Shown piece by piece: positions 25,226-34,596 of a DNA stretch of 64,000 nt (positions within the stretch are counted from its first letter, which is position 1; every line of letters begins with the position of its first letter). Where the stretch lies: positions 1 to 64,000 of the forward strand of contig CAJTEW010000002.1 in the NCBI GenBank assembly GCA_910575605.1, in the 5' to 3' direction. Both the position numbers and the translations under genes were made by a program. The notes below the pieces were generated by a model. The model did not search any database and was not told where the DNA came from. It worked only from the letters and a program-made list of their open reading frames with translations. Source of the DNA: Lachnospiraceae bacterium (GTDB lineage Bacteria > Bacillota > Clostridia > Lachnospirales > Lachnospiraceae).

Positions 25226-26983
25226 GTGGTCTGGCTTCTTGCATTACCGGTTGTCTGGTGGGCGGCGGTTCTGTTTGCAGACGCAGCCACTCCCGGAAGA
25301 AACCTGATGGAATTATTGGAGCATCTCACAGAAAAATTAAATACTCCCTTTCAGTTACAAGTGACAAGCTATACTGCAAAGTCGGTTCTTGTGTGTACCG
25401 GACTATATGGAATAGGAATCGGTATTTTTTATGCAAATGGGAGGAACTACCGGAGAGGTGAAGAGCATGGCTCCGCCAAGTGGGGAGATGTCAGGCAGAT
25501 CTGTAAAAGGTATCGGGAAAAGGAGTATGCGAAGAACTTGCTGATGACGCAGAATTTCCGTATCGGTTTTGACTGCTATAAGCATAAACGGAACCTGAAT
25601 GTATTGGTGGTGGGAGGTTCCGGTGCAGGAAAATCAAGAACGTATGCCATTCCTAATATCATGCAGTGTAATTGTTCAATGGTGATTACTGATCCGAAAG
25701 CGGAGCTTCTGCGAAAGACGGGCGGGTTGCTGAAGAGAAAAGGGTATGAAGTGAGAGTGTTTGATTTAATCCATCCGGACACTTCTTTTTGTTACAATCC
25801 CTTTGAGTATGTGCAGGATGACAAAGATGTCCTGCGCCTGATTTCCAACCTGATCCGCAACACAACACCAAAGGGCGCACAATCCTCTGATCCTTTTTGG
25901 GAGAAGAGCGAGACCGCGCTTTTACAGGCATTAATGCTGTATCTGCTCCATGAGGCGCCGCCGGAGGAACAGAATTTCCCTATGATTATGGAAATGCTGG
26001 CGTCGGCGCAGGTAAAAGAAGATGATGAAGATTATGAATCGCCGCTTGATATTTTATTTGAAAGGCTGGAGATGAGGAATCCGGAAAGTATTGCAGTGAA
26101 GCAATATGCTATTTACAAACAGGCGGCAGGAAAGACAGCGAAAAGTATCCTGATCTCAGTCGGGGTCCGTCTGGCAGCTTTTAATCTTCCGCAGATTGCA
26201 AGCCTGACCTGTACAGATGAGTTGGACCTTGCCAGTATGGGGGAGAAGAAAGTGGCGCTTTTCTGTTGTATTCCGGACGCGGATACTTCCCTTAACTATC
26301 TGGTAGGCATGATTTACAGCCAGATGTTCCAGACACTTTATTATGTGGCAGACCGGAAATATGGCGGGAGGCTTCCGGTTCCGGTTAACTGCATTATGGA
26401 CGAGTGGGCGAATGTTGCCCTGCCGGATGACTTTGAAAAAATCCTGAGTACCTGCCGGTCAAGATCCATTTTCTGCAGTATTATCATTCAGAATCTGGCA
26501 CAGATGAAAGCATTGTTTAAGGATTCATGGGAAAGTCTGGTGGGGAATTGCGACAGCTTATTATATCTGGGCGGCAATGAAAAAGAGTCCCATAAGTATG
26601 TGTCCGAACTGCTGGGAAAAGAGACCATTGATACGAATACCTATGGGCAGACGAAAGGGCGATCCGGCAGTTACTCCACCAACTTCCAGCAGAGCGGAAG
26701 AGAGCTTCTGACTCCGGACGAGGTGAGAATGTTAAATAATGATTATGCACTTTTACTGATTCGTGGAGAGCGCCCGGTCATGGATCAGAAATATAATCTG
26801 ATGAATCACCCGAACGTAAAGGAAACGGAAGACGGGGGCGCGGCGCCCTATGATTATGCGCAGGCTCCGCTGGCACATGACGATTTTTCGTTTGATGGAA
26901 CTAGATATGAAGATTATGAACTGCTCTCCGGCAATGATTTGACCGGGGAGTCTTTTGATGGGAGGAATGCTGATGAAGATTAA
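25226..26983 (+). CDS. virD4: VirD4/TraG-type type IV coupling protein
   Basis: This 585-residue ATPase delivers the relaxase-DNA complex to the channel. It has two N-terminal membrane spans (about residues 2-20 and 52-70) and Walker A GGSGAGKS at 130-137. Walker B-like VALFCCIPDADTS, NCIMDEWANVALPDDFEKIL and the C-terminal motif SCDSLLYLGG-like block (GNCDSLLYLGGNEKES) are also present. GTG 25226 is the first canonical start. The frame is open further left to ATC 25193 (preceded by AGGGGGAA), which would add 11 residues. The end overlaps the Maff2 gene by 11 nt. Confidence 0.93.
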   Translation: MVWLLALPVVWWAAVLFADAATPGRNLMELLEHLTEKLNTPFQLQVTSYTAKSVLVCTGLYGIGIGIFYANGRNYRRGEEHGSAKWGDVRQICKRYREKEYAKNLLMTQNFRIGFDCYKHKRNLNVLVVGGSGAGKSRTYAIPNIMQCNCSMVITDPKAELLRKTGGLLKRKGYEVRVFDLIHPDTSFCYNPFEYVQDDKDVLRLISNLIRNTTPKGAQSSDPFWEKSETALLQALMLYLLHEAPPEEQNFPMIMEMLASAQVKEDDEDYESPLDILFERLEMRNPESIAVKQYAIYKQAAGKTAKSILISVGVRLAAFNLPQIASLTCTDELDLASMGEKKVALFCCIPDADTSLNYLVGMIYSQMFQTLYYVADRKYGGRLPVPVNCIMDEWANVALPDDFEKILSTCRSRSIFCSIIIQNLAQMKALFKDSWESLVGNCDSLLYLGGNEKESHKYVSELLGKETIDTNTYGQTKGRSGSYSTNFQQSGRELLTPDEVRMLNNDYALLLIRGERPVMDQKYNLMNHPNVKETEDGGAAPYDYAQAPLAHDDFSFDGTRYEDYELLSGNDLTGESFDGRNADED

Positions 26984-27329
26984 TCAATTGAAAAAGACAA
27001 AGGAAGAAAGAAAAACCAAACCGCTTCCGATGAAACCGACACAGAAACGGATATTTTTAACCTACGCAGTAATGGCTCTAATGCTCTGCATGGGAGGCAT
27101 TACTGCTTATGCGGCAGGCGATCCGCTTTCAGTAGTCAATAACCTGTCTGCCTTTATTTTTTCTTTAATCCGGGCGATTGGGCTGATTCTGCTGGGATTT
27201 GGAATCGTACAGGTGGGATTATCGCTGAAATCCCATGATCCCAGCCAGAGGGCAAATGGGTTCCTTACGCTGGCCGGAGGAATCATCATCACTTTCGCAA
27301 AAGAAATCCTTGACCTGATTGTGGGATAG
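26973..27329 (+). CDS. Maff2-family/VirB2-like small membrane protein
   Basis: The 118-residue protein has a basic N-terminus and a first hydrophobic segment with a likely signal-peptidase site (GGITAYAAGDPL). Two further spans follow (AFIFSLIRAIGLILLGFGIV and the segment FLTLAGGIIITFAKEI). Size, topology and position between virD4 and trbL match Maff2-type mobile-element proteins. These are probably the VirB2/TrbC pilin counterpart. ATG 26973 is 5 nt after GGGAGGA. A G-C-rich hairpin (27337-27363) follows without a T-run and may tune expression of the downstream genes. Confidence 0.8.
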   Translation: MKINQLKKTKEERKTKPLPMKPTQKRIFLTYAVMALMLCMGGITAYAAGDPLSVVNNLSAFIFSLIRAIGLILLGFGIVQVGLSLKSHDPSQRANGFLTLAGGIIITFAKEILDLIVG

Positions 27330-27397
27330 GAAATTGCAGGGCGGAGAACATCTCCGTCCTGCCTGTCGATTGAATTTGTGAAGGAGGTGAATCAGGA

Positions 27398-28237
27398 GTG
27401 GAGAGTGATAACTGGATTGTGCAGAACTTAAATTCTGCATTGGAAACATGGAATGAGAAACTGGCAGAGATATGGACGCTTTTAACGCAGAATCCGGAGT
27501 CCTTTAAGGGCGGTGAAATCTGGAGGGTTATGGTCAATATCAACGACGCCTTGAAAGCGATTGGATATGGGCTTCTGGTGCTGTTCTTTGCAGCAGGCAT
27601 TGTCAAAACCTGTTCGAGTTATGCGGACATGAAGAAGCCGGAGCATGTGGTAAAGGCGTTTATCCGGTTTGCGCTGGCGCAGGGAGCGATCATGTATGGC
27701 ATGGAACTGTTAACATCCATTTTTTCTATCATACAAGGCATCGCAGCAAAGATTATGGCAAACGCCGGGGCAGCAGGGGGCGTGACAGAACTTCCGGCAG
27801 AGATTGTAGAAAAAATTGAGTCGGTCGGCATGCTGGAGTCTATTCCCTTATGGATTGTGACTTTGCTTGGAAGTCTTCTGATTACTGTTTTATCTTTTAT
27901 TATGATACTGACGGTGTATGGGAGAATGTTCAAGTTATATATGTATACTGCAATCGCACCGATTCCCATCTCCTCGTTTGCAGGAGAACCGACACAGTCC
28001 ATAGGAAAGAATTTTATTAAATCCTATGTGGGGGTGTGTTTGGAAGGAGCAATTATCGCATTGGCATGTATCATCTTTTCGGTGTATTCTGCCAGTTCGC
28101 CAGCGGTGGGTGATACGTCCTTAAGTGCAGTGACGCTTGTATGGAACTATGTGGGAGAACTGGTCTTTAACCTGTTGGTACTGGTGGGAGCAATCAAAGC
28201 GTCTGACCGGGTGGTAAAAGAAATGATGGGATTATAG
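27398..28237 (+). CDS. TrbL/VirB6-like conjugation channel protein
   Basis: The 279-residue integral membrane protein has about six hydrophobic segments, for example GYGLLVLFFAAGIV, LWIVTLLGSLLITVLSFIMILTVY and GAIIALACIIFSVY. It also carries the motif YTAIAPIPISSFAGE typical of TrbL/VirB6-type proteins of Gram-positive ICEs. It forms part of the inner pore of the T4SS. GTG 27398 follows GGAGGTGAATCAGGA. Confidence 0.88.
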   Translation: MESDNWIVQNLNSALETWNEKLAEIWTLLTQNPESFKGGEIWRVMVNINDALKAIGYGLLVLFFAAGIVKTCSSYADMKKPEHVVKAFIRFALAQGAIMYGMELLTSIFSIIQGIAAKIMANAGAAGGVTELPAEIVEKIESVGMLESIPLWIVTLLGSLLITVLSFIMILTVYGRMFKLYMYTAIAPIPISSFAGEPTQSIGKNFIKSYVGVCLEGAIIALACIIFSVYSASSPAVGDTSLSAVTLVWNYVGELVFNLLVLVGAIKASDRVVKEMMGL

Positions 28238-28252
28238 AGGTAGGTAAAACAG

Positions 28253-28687
28253 ATGGAAGTAAAAATGAATAAAGAGATCCGGGACTATCAGGAGTCCATG
28301 TTTATGGGATTAAATTTTAGACAGTGTGTATTTTCCTTATTGGCAATTTTTGCAGCGATAGGAATTTATTTCGGATTAAAGGAGTTTGTGGGAGATGAAA
28401 TAATAGGGTGGTTTTGTGTTTTGGGGGCAGTCCCTTTTGCAGCTTGTGGATTTTTTCGGTATCATGGAATGAATGCGGAGCAGTTTCTGTGGGCGTACAT
28501 CAAATCAGAATTTTTATATCCGAAAATGCTGCTTTTCAGGACGGAAGATATTTATTATTCCTGTATGAAAGAGACAATCCGGCTTGGAGATAAGGGAATG
28601 ACGGATGGCGCAGCCCTCCGAAAGAAGCAGGAAGTAAGAAAGAAGAAATCCGTAAAGAAAAAGGGAAGGGGTGAAGTATTTGATTAG
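28253..28687 (+). CDS. PrgI-family (VirB3-like) protein
   Basis: The 144-residue protein has the PrgI signature. MNKEIRDYQESMFMGLNFRQC is followed by two close membrane spans (SLLAIFAAIGIYFGLK and WFCVLGAVPFAACGFF) and a cytoplasmic end with KSEFLYPKMLLFRTED. PrgI/VirB3 proteins anchor the VirB4 ATPase to the membrane. The C-terminus is a basic tail, and its last codons overlap the VirB4 start. Confidence 0.9.
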   Translation: MEVKMNKEIRDYQESMFMGLNFRQCVFSLLAIFAAIGIYFGLKEFVGDEIIGWFCVLGAVPFAACGFFRYHGMNAEQFLWAYIKSEFLYPKMLLFRTEDIYYSCMKETIRLGDKGMTDGAALRKKQEVRKKKSVKKKGRGEVFD

Positions 28688-31010
28688 AACACTGAATCAA
28701 GCAATAAAAATGGACCGGGAAAAATTCAAAGTCCCCAAGTCCGTACAACAGGCAATTCCTATCCAGCGTGTTTGGACAGATGGGATTTTTCAGCAGGGTA
28801 CTAAATTTTCAAAATCATTTCGCTTTTCTGATATTAACTATGCTATTGCAAGCAAAGAAGATAAGACGGAGATGTTCCTTGACTATTCTGCACTTTTAAA
28901 TGCGCTGGATTCTGGCGCATCTGCCAAGATTACTTTAAATAACCGCAGGATCAATAAGAAAGAATTTGAGGCTTCATTGCTTATTCCAGTGAAAGGGGAC
29001 GGCCTGGATGAGTATCGCAGGGAATATAACGAAATGCTGTTATCGAAAGTAAGCGGAACAAACAATAGCATTTATCAGGAACGATATCTAACAGTCAGCA
29101 TTCACAAGAGAAATATTGATGAGGCAAGAACATATTTTGCACGTGTCGGAACGGACATCGTCACGCACCTTGCAAAGCTGTCTTCCATTGGTGAGGAACT
29201 GGACGCAGAAAGCCGCCTTCAAATCTTCCGGGATTTTTTCCAAGCGGATCAGACACAGAGTTTTCCGTTTGATTTCAGAGCATTTGCAAAGAAAGGGGGT
29301 AGCTTCAAGGACTGGATCTGTCCGCAATCTATGGAGTTTACGAAAGACTGTTTTAAGATTGATGAGCGATATGGCCGTGTCCTCTATATGCAGGATTATG
29401 CCAGTTATGTAAAAGATGATATGATTTCGGAATTATGCAGTCTGAGTAGAGATCTGATGTTATCCATTGATATCCTGCCGGTACCAACAGACGAGGCGGT
29501 AAGGGAGATCCAGAATCGTCTGCTAGGCGTAGAAACCAACGTGACCAATTGGCAGAGACGTCAGAATGCGAATAACAATTTTTCCGCTATTGTGCCATAT
29601 GATATGGAACTGCAGAGAAAAGAAACAAAAGAAATGCTGGATGACCTGACGACACGGGATCAGAGAATGATGTTCGGAATCCTGACTCTGGTGCATATAG
29701 CAGACAGCAAAAAGCAGCTTGACTCTGATACAGAGAGCATTTTTTCTGTGGCCAGAAAGCATTTGTGCCAGATGGCAACTTTGAAATGGCAGCAAGTGGA
29801 CGGCCTGAATACGGTACTGCCATACGGAGTCCGAAAAATCAATGCACTGCGTACCCTCACTACGGAATCCACTGCGGTATTGATTCCGTTCCACACGCAG
29901 GAGATCATGCAGCCGGGCGGCATTTATTATGGGCAGAACGCGGTGAGTAAAAACATGCTGGTGGCAGACCGAAGAAAGCTTTTGAACGGGAACTCTTTCC
30001 GTCTTGGAGTCAGTGGATCCGGAAAGAGTTTTTCGGCAAAAGAAGAAATCGTAGACCTTGCGCTGTCTACCAGTGACGATATCTTGATTTTAGATCCGGA
30101 GTCGGAATTCGGTTCGCTGGTAGAATCCTTAAATGGAGAAGTAGTTCGTATTTCTGCCACTTCTGATACCCATCTGAATGCACTGGATATGGATTCCGCA
30201 TATGGAAACGATAAGAATCCGCTGATTGAAAAGTCAGAATTTATCCTGTCTTTGTTTGAGCAGTTGGTTGGAGGCGGCAATCTATCTGCCAAAGAGAAAT
30301 CAATCCTGGATCGTTGTACCGCAGATGTATATCGGGATTATATGAGAAACGGATATCAGGGAGAAGTGCCGACGCTAAAAGATTTGTATCGCCAGTTAAT
30401 GCTCCAGCCGGAAGAGGAGGCGAGGGGGCTTGCATTGTCTTCGGAATTATTTATCAATGGCAGCCTTAATACCTTTGCACAGGAGACGAATGTGAATACT
30501 AAGAGCCGTATCATTGCATATGATATCCGGGAATTAGGGGAGCAGCTCATGCCTTTGGGCATGCTGGTAACATTGGATAGCATCTTCAACAGGGTAATTA
30601 AGAACTGGAAGAATGGACGAACCACCTGGATTTTTGCCGATGAATTTTATTTGTTATTCCGTTATCAATACAGTGCGGATTTTTTCTATCGTTTGTATAA
30701 GCGGATTCGGAAGTATAATGGTTTTGTGACAGGTTTGACACAGAATGTGGAGGAACTGCTTCGTTCAGATACCGCAAGACTGATGTTGGCGAACAGTGAG
30801 TTTTTGATTCTTCTGAATCAGGCGACTACAGACCGTGATGAGCTGGCCTCACTTTTGAATATTTCCGAGAATCAGTTATCGTATATCACGAATGTAGGCG
30901 CTGGAAAAGGGTTGATCCGCTGCTCCGGGAACCTTGTACCATTTGAAAACAGTTTCCCGAAAAATACCAAGCTGTATCGTTTGATGACAACAAAGCCAGG
31001 AGAATTTTAA
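28680..31010 (+). CDS. virB4: VirB4/TrbE-type conjugation ATPase
   Basis: This 776-residue ATPase powers channel assembly and transfer. Walker A is LGVSGSGKSFSAKEE near residue 447, Walker B-like DILILDPESEFG follows, and the C-terminal TWIFADEFYLLF and NVEELLRS blocks are typical. TTG 28680 is preferred because AAGGGG lies 9 nt upstream; GTG 28671 would sit on that RBS. The reading frame is intact. A hairpin terminator follows at 31044. Confidence 0.93.
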   Translation: MIRTLNQAIKMDREKFKVPKSVQQAIPIQRVWTDGIFQQGTKFSKSFRFSDINYAIASKEDKTEMFLDYSALLNALDSGASAKITLNNRRINKKEFEASLLIPVKGDGLDEYRREYNEMLLSKVSGTNNSIYQERYLTVSIHKRNIDEARTYFARVGTDIVTHLAKLSSIGEELDAESRLQIFRDFFQADQTQSFPFDFRAFAKKGGSFKDWICPQSMEFTKDCFKIDERYGRVLYMQDYASYVKDDMISELCSLSRDLMLSIDILPVPTDEAVREIQNRLLGVETNVTNWQRRQNANNNFSAIVPYDMELQRKETKEMLDDLTTRDQRMMFGILTLVHIADSKKQLDSDTESIFSVARKHLCQMATLKWQQVDGLNTVLPYGVRKINALRTLTTESTAVLIPFHTQEIMQPGGIYYGQNAVSKNMLVADRRKLLNGNSFRLGVSGSGKSFSAKEEIVDLALSTSDDILILDPESEFGSLVESLNGEVVRISATSDTHLNALDMDSAYGNDKNPLIEKSEFILSLFEQLVGGGNLSAKEKSILDRCTADVYRDYMRNGYQGEVPTLKDLYRQLMLQPEEEARGLALSSELFINGSLNTFAQETNVNTKSRIIAYDIRELGEQLMPLGMLVTLDSIFNRVIKNWKNGRTTWIFADEFYLLFRYQYSADFFYRLYKRIRKYNGFVTGLTQNVEELLRSDTARLMLANSEFLILLNQATTDRDELASLLNISENQLSYITNVGAGKGLIRCSGNLVPFENSFPKNTKLYRLMTTKPGEF

Positions 31011-31043
31011 TACAAAGAACTTAATTTGATGTGGAAGACGGGA

Positions 31044-31084
31044 ACAGGGCATATCTGCAGAATAACAGGTATGCCCTGTTTCTT
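31044..31084 (+). terminator. Hairpin terminator/attenuator after virB4
   Basis: ACAGGGCATA (31044-31053) pairs perfectly with TATGCCCTGT (31070-31079), followed by TTCTTT. The broken T-run suggests partial termination, leaving the lysozyme gene downstream at lower expression. Confidence 0.7.
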
Positions 31085-31103
31085 TAAGTGAAAGGAAATT
31101 TTG

Positions 31104-31448
31104 ATGAAAGAGACAACTATTACATTTATTGCATCTGAATGTGGGGAGTTCCACAACCTCGGAGAGAGTGTAGAGTGCAGTTCGCTGAAAGAAGCGTTCA
31201 AGTATTATCAAAGGTATAGACGGAGATCTCCACAAATGATTCCGTCTTTGGAGTTTTCACTCCACAATGCAGATGATCCGCTGTATAGTGACGGGGCGTT
31301 TACATTAGCCACAGGGGAGTATGGAAAAGAAATGCTGGCCTTAGTGCCATATTATGAGAAACATCCACTGGTACAAAAAGCAGTAAGAGAATTGGAGAAG
31401 TTGGAAACACAGCAGAAAAAGGAACACAAAAGGGGGATGGCACGGTAG
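31104..31448 (+). CDS. Small ICE protein, YodL-like
   Basis: The 114-residue soluble protein starts at ATG 31104 (TGAAAGGAAAT upstream). The pattern FIASECGEFHNLGESVE, SLKEAFKYYQRY, PSLEFSLH and LVPYYEKHPLVQKAVREL resembles YodL-type domains that occur in polyvalent proteins of ICEs. Function is unknown. It sits between virB4 and the cell-wall hydrolase gene. Confidence 0.6.
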   Translation: MKETTITFIASECGEFHNLGESVECSSLKEAFKYYQRYRRRSPQMIPSLEFSLHNADDPLYSDGAFTLATGEYGKEMLALVPYYEKHPLVQKAVRELEKLETQQKKEHKRGMAR

Positions 31449-31476
31449 TTGCTCAGCAAGGAAAAGAGGTGAGAGA

Positions 31477-33177
31477 TTGAAAGACATTAAAGTAAAAGTT
31501 CATGATAAGAGTCCTAAGATCCGCAATCCAGCTTCCAGACTTCCCAAAGAACTGGCGCGTTCTACGGTACTAAGGGCAAAAGAAAAGTCAACAATGCTAT
31601 TCGACAACGCAGAAAGAGAGAAAGGCCAGGAGTCCGGTATAGAATATGCAGTGAAAAAAGTGGAATCGGCAGAATATAGAGCTGGAAGCGGAACTGCATC
31701 AGCAGCTTGGCGCAGTGGAAAAAAGCTGGCTGTTAAAACACGCGAAATAATAAAAGAAAGAAAACAAGGGCAGGAGGCGGCTCAGGCAGTCAAAGAGGCG
31801 GCTGCAGAAACAGGAAAGGCGTCTGTCAGTCCGGGCAGAGAAAGGGGAATCGCTTCCTCGTCTTTTATGCAGGACAAGATTCGATTAAAACCAGAATCCA
31901 AAGAACTGGTCAAAGAAACGAAAAGACGAACTGTAAAAAAGTCTTTTCATGTAGTGAAATCTTCACCTGTTATGCCGGAGAAAATCAAAACCCAGACGGT
32001 CATCTCTAAAAAAGAGGCTGTAAGAACTGCTAAAGCCGCAAAACAGGCGGCGGTAAAATCCATGCAGGCATCGAAACAGGCCGTGCGGACAGCCAGTACC
32101 ACAACGAAAGGATTGAAAGTAATGGCAAAGGAAGCCGCTACAGCAGTAAAAGCAGTCCTTGGGGCTGTCATGGCAGGAGGCGGAGCAGCCATTATTGTGT
32201 TGGTTTTGATGATAGGTATTATTGGCGGCGCTGCATTTATGGGAAACTCTCAAAGCGCCGAACCGCTTAGTGCAGAGGTTCTGGCATATACTTCTATGAT
32301 TCAGAAGTATGCAAATGAATATGGAATCCCAGAGTATGTTTCTTCTATTCAGGCAATCATGATGCAAGAAAGTGGAGGAAGGGGAACAGATCCTATGCAG
32401 GCAAGTGAATGTCCATATAATACAAAGTATCCCAATAGTCCGGGTGCAATCCAAGATCCGGAGTATTCCATTAAAACAGGAGTGAAGTATTATGCAGACT
32501 GTATCAGTCAATCTGATTGTAAAAGTCCACAGGATATGGAAAAGCTGAAACTTTCCTGGCAGGGATATAATTATGGAAATGGATACATATCCTGGGCAAT
32601 TCGCAATCATGGCGGATACAGTGCAGAAAATGCCTTGCAGTTTTCACGGGAACAGGCGGCTTCCCACGGATGGTCAGGCTATGGCGATCCGGAATATGTT
32701 CCTCATGTTATGAGATATTATTCCGGCGGCGGATTCTTATTTGCCGGATTATTTGGGAATGAACAGCTTGTAACGATTGCCAAAGGCCAGCTTGGAGATG
32801 AGGGCGGTCGGAAATTTTGGTCATGGTATGGTTTTGAAAGCCGGGTGGAGTGGTGTGCCTGCTTTGTCAGTTGGTGTGCGGATCAGGCAGGGCTCATCCA
32901 AAGTGGAGCGGTTCCGAAGTTTGCATTATGTACTGCGGGTGTGGACTGGTTCCAAAGTCAGGGAAAGTGGCGGAGCGCCGGAAGTATGCCTGTTGCTGGC
33001 AGCTATATTTTTTTTGACTGGGATCATGATGGCAAAAGTGATCATGTAGGAATTGTAGAAAGTTGTGATGGAACTACGGTGTATACGGTAGAAGGAAATA
33101 GTGGAGATATGGTAAAGCAGAATCGTTATTCTGTCAATTCGCCATCTGTTTTGGGATATGGAGTGGTGATTTATTAA
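31477..33177 (+). CDS. Conjugation cell-wall hydrolase: lysozyme-like plus CHAP domain (CD1108-like)
   Basis: The 566-residue protein has a long basic N-terminal cytoplasmic region (1-225), one membrane span (about 232-252, IIVLVLMIGIIGGAAFMG) and a lysozyme-like domain (about 270-400). The lysozyme domain contains MQESGGRGTDPMQASE with the likely catalytic Glu. A CHAP amidase/endopeptidase domain (about 430-566) has Cys in VEWCACFVSWCADQAG and His in GKSDHVGIVES. This VirB1/CwlT-like enzyme opens the wall for the T4SS. TTG 31477 follows AAAGAGGTGAG. It is the last recognisable conjugation gene; the topoisomerase and other genes that often follow in related ICEs are absent here. Confidence 0.9.
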   Translation: MKDIKVKVHDKSPKIRNPASRLPKELARSTVLRAKEKSTMLFDNAEREKGQESGIEYAVKKVESAEYRAGSGTASAAWRSGKKLAVKTREIIKERKQGQEAAQAVKEAAAETGKASVSPGRERGIASSSFMQDKIRLKPESKELVKETKRRTVKKSFHVVKSSPVMPEKIKTQTVISKKEAVRTAKAAKQAAVKSMQASKQAVRTASTTTKGLKVMAKEAATAVKAVLGAVMAGGGAAIIVLVLMIGIIGGAAFMGNSQSAEPLSAEVLAYTSMIQKYANEYGIPEYVSSIQAIMMQESGGRGTDPMQASECPYNTKYPNSPGAIQDPEYSIKTGVKYYADCISQSDCKSPQDMEKLKLSWQGYNYGNGYISWAIRNHGGYSAENALQFSREQAASHGWSGYGDPEYVPHVMRYYSGGGFLFAGLFGNEQLVTIAKGQLGDEGGRKFWSWYGFESRVEWCACFVSWCADQAGLIQSGAVPKFALCTAGVDWFQSQGKWRSAGSMPVAGSYIFFDWDHDGKSDHVGIVESCDGTTVYTVEGNSGDMVKQNRYSVNSPSVLGYGVVIY

Positions 33178-33268
33178 AATATGTAGTTTTGGATTAGCAA
33201 TATGTATTTAGGGACAGATTTACTATTATGATATGTTGACAGGAGAAAAATATCAGAAGCGGATGTAC

Positions 33269-34596
33269 CTATTTTGCATTTAACAATATTGATACCTTGA
33301 AAAGTTGATCCTGATATTCAAATTTTGCTATCCCATTATATTGTTCAATGATACTGAGGACCGAGGAAATGCCAATTCCTTTGCGTCCCTTTTTCTTGGA
33401 CGAAATGAAAACATTACCAGATCTTAGAATCTCTCCCTCAAAGCTGTTTTCAATAATGATAGTCAGAAGAAATTTAGTAGTTGTTGATATTTTCACATTA
33501 ATGAACTTGTCTTGGGAGTTCATTCGTGTGCAAGCTTCGACAGCATTTTCCAAAAGATTGGAAACAATAACGCATAAGTCCATATCAGGGATGGTTGTTT
33601 CTTCCGGGAGAGATATGGAAATGTTGAAATCAGCGCCTGTGTTCTTTGAAAGTTCATTGTAATACCCAATCAGCGAGTTTAGTGCAAGGTTGTCGCAGAA
33701 TATATTTACCTGGGGGGGTATAGGGAGGGGAGGTATTCCTTGATGTAGTCATTTAATTCCTTGATATTCTCTGTTTTAATATAGCTATCAATTACCAGAA
33801 GATGGTGGCGCATATCATGGCGCTGCCTGCTAGTCTGTTCGATCTGATGCTGGAGGATTTCTGACTGTTTGTATTGTGAATCAGAGATAGTTTCAGAGAT
33901 ATGCAGCTTTTCGGAAAGAGTTGCATTTTCGCTGACGACAACAACCATACGCATGATAAGAACGTAGGTGGCGAAAGTTAGAATTACCCAGAGGGGTGGG
34001 ATGAAATAGAAAAATCTGTCCGGCATAGAGTTTGGGGAAGAGATATTCTGGGAAAATAAAAGGTTATGGAGCAAATTATTGCAGATAGGGATAATCCACA
34101 CCTGATTCCATATGGAAAAGGAAGCAGTATAGTCTAGAGCAGGGCGTAGGAATTTTTGGAAAAAGCGGTATATGAGGGGGAATGTAACAATTGTCAAAAT
34201 AATCCTGATTACGGACGAATCAAAAGTGTTGAAAGAAGGAAGGCGGCCGTTCATCAGGAAAAAAGTATACATGGAAAGGAGCGTAACATGTTCTGCGTGG
34301 CATTTTGCGATAGCAACGATAAAGATACCTTGACCTAGACGGTATCCGGTGACCATGTCGAAAATGATCGCACCGAGGATAATGGTGAATAGACCGATGG
34401 CAAGGTATTTAAGTGGAAATGCGTCATAGCTTGCGTATGTGCCAGAACCATAAAAAGTAATCAAAAGATACGAAAAGATAGCTCCGGCAATATGCAGGAA
34501 AACTGGGGTACGCAGGCGATCTTTAAATGCGAGGAGTAAAAGAGCGAAACAGGGAAGGATAAAACAAAGTGTATTGATGATATGGGCAGTTGTCAT
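33269..34596 (-). pseudogene. GHKL (AgrC-like) sensor histidine kinase, split by frameshift in a G7/C7 tract
   Basis: The N-terminal frame (34596 down to 33706) encodes six or so membrane spans and the DHp-type sequence SRQRHDMRHHLLVIDSYIK with the phospho-acceptor His. It ends abnormally at ...LPSLYPPR. After one added base the other frame continues as QVNIFCDNLALNSLIGYYNE, and then as the ATPase part (SNLLENAVEACTR, N-box, and KKGRKGIGISSV, G-box) to 33269. The break lies in seven G at 33712-33718; eight would give one protein of about 442 residues. It would sense an extracellular, probably peptide, signal. It may be off, switched by slippage, or a homopolymer miscall. It starts 4 nt inside the regulator gene's end. 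Confidence 0.82.
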
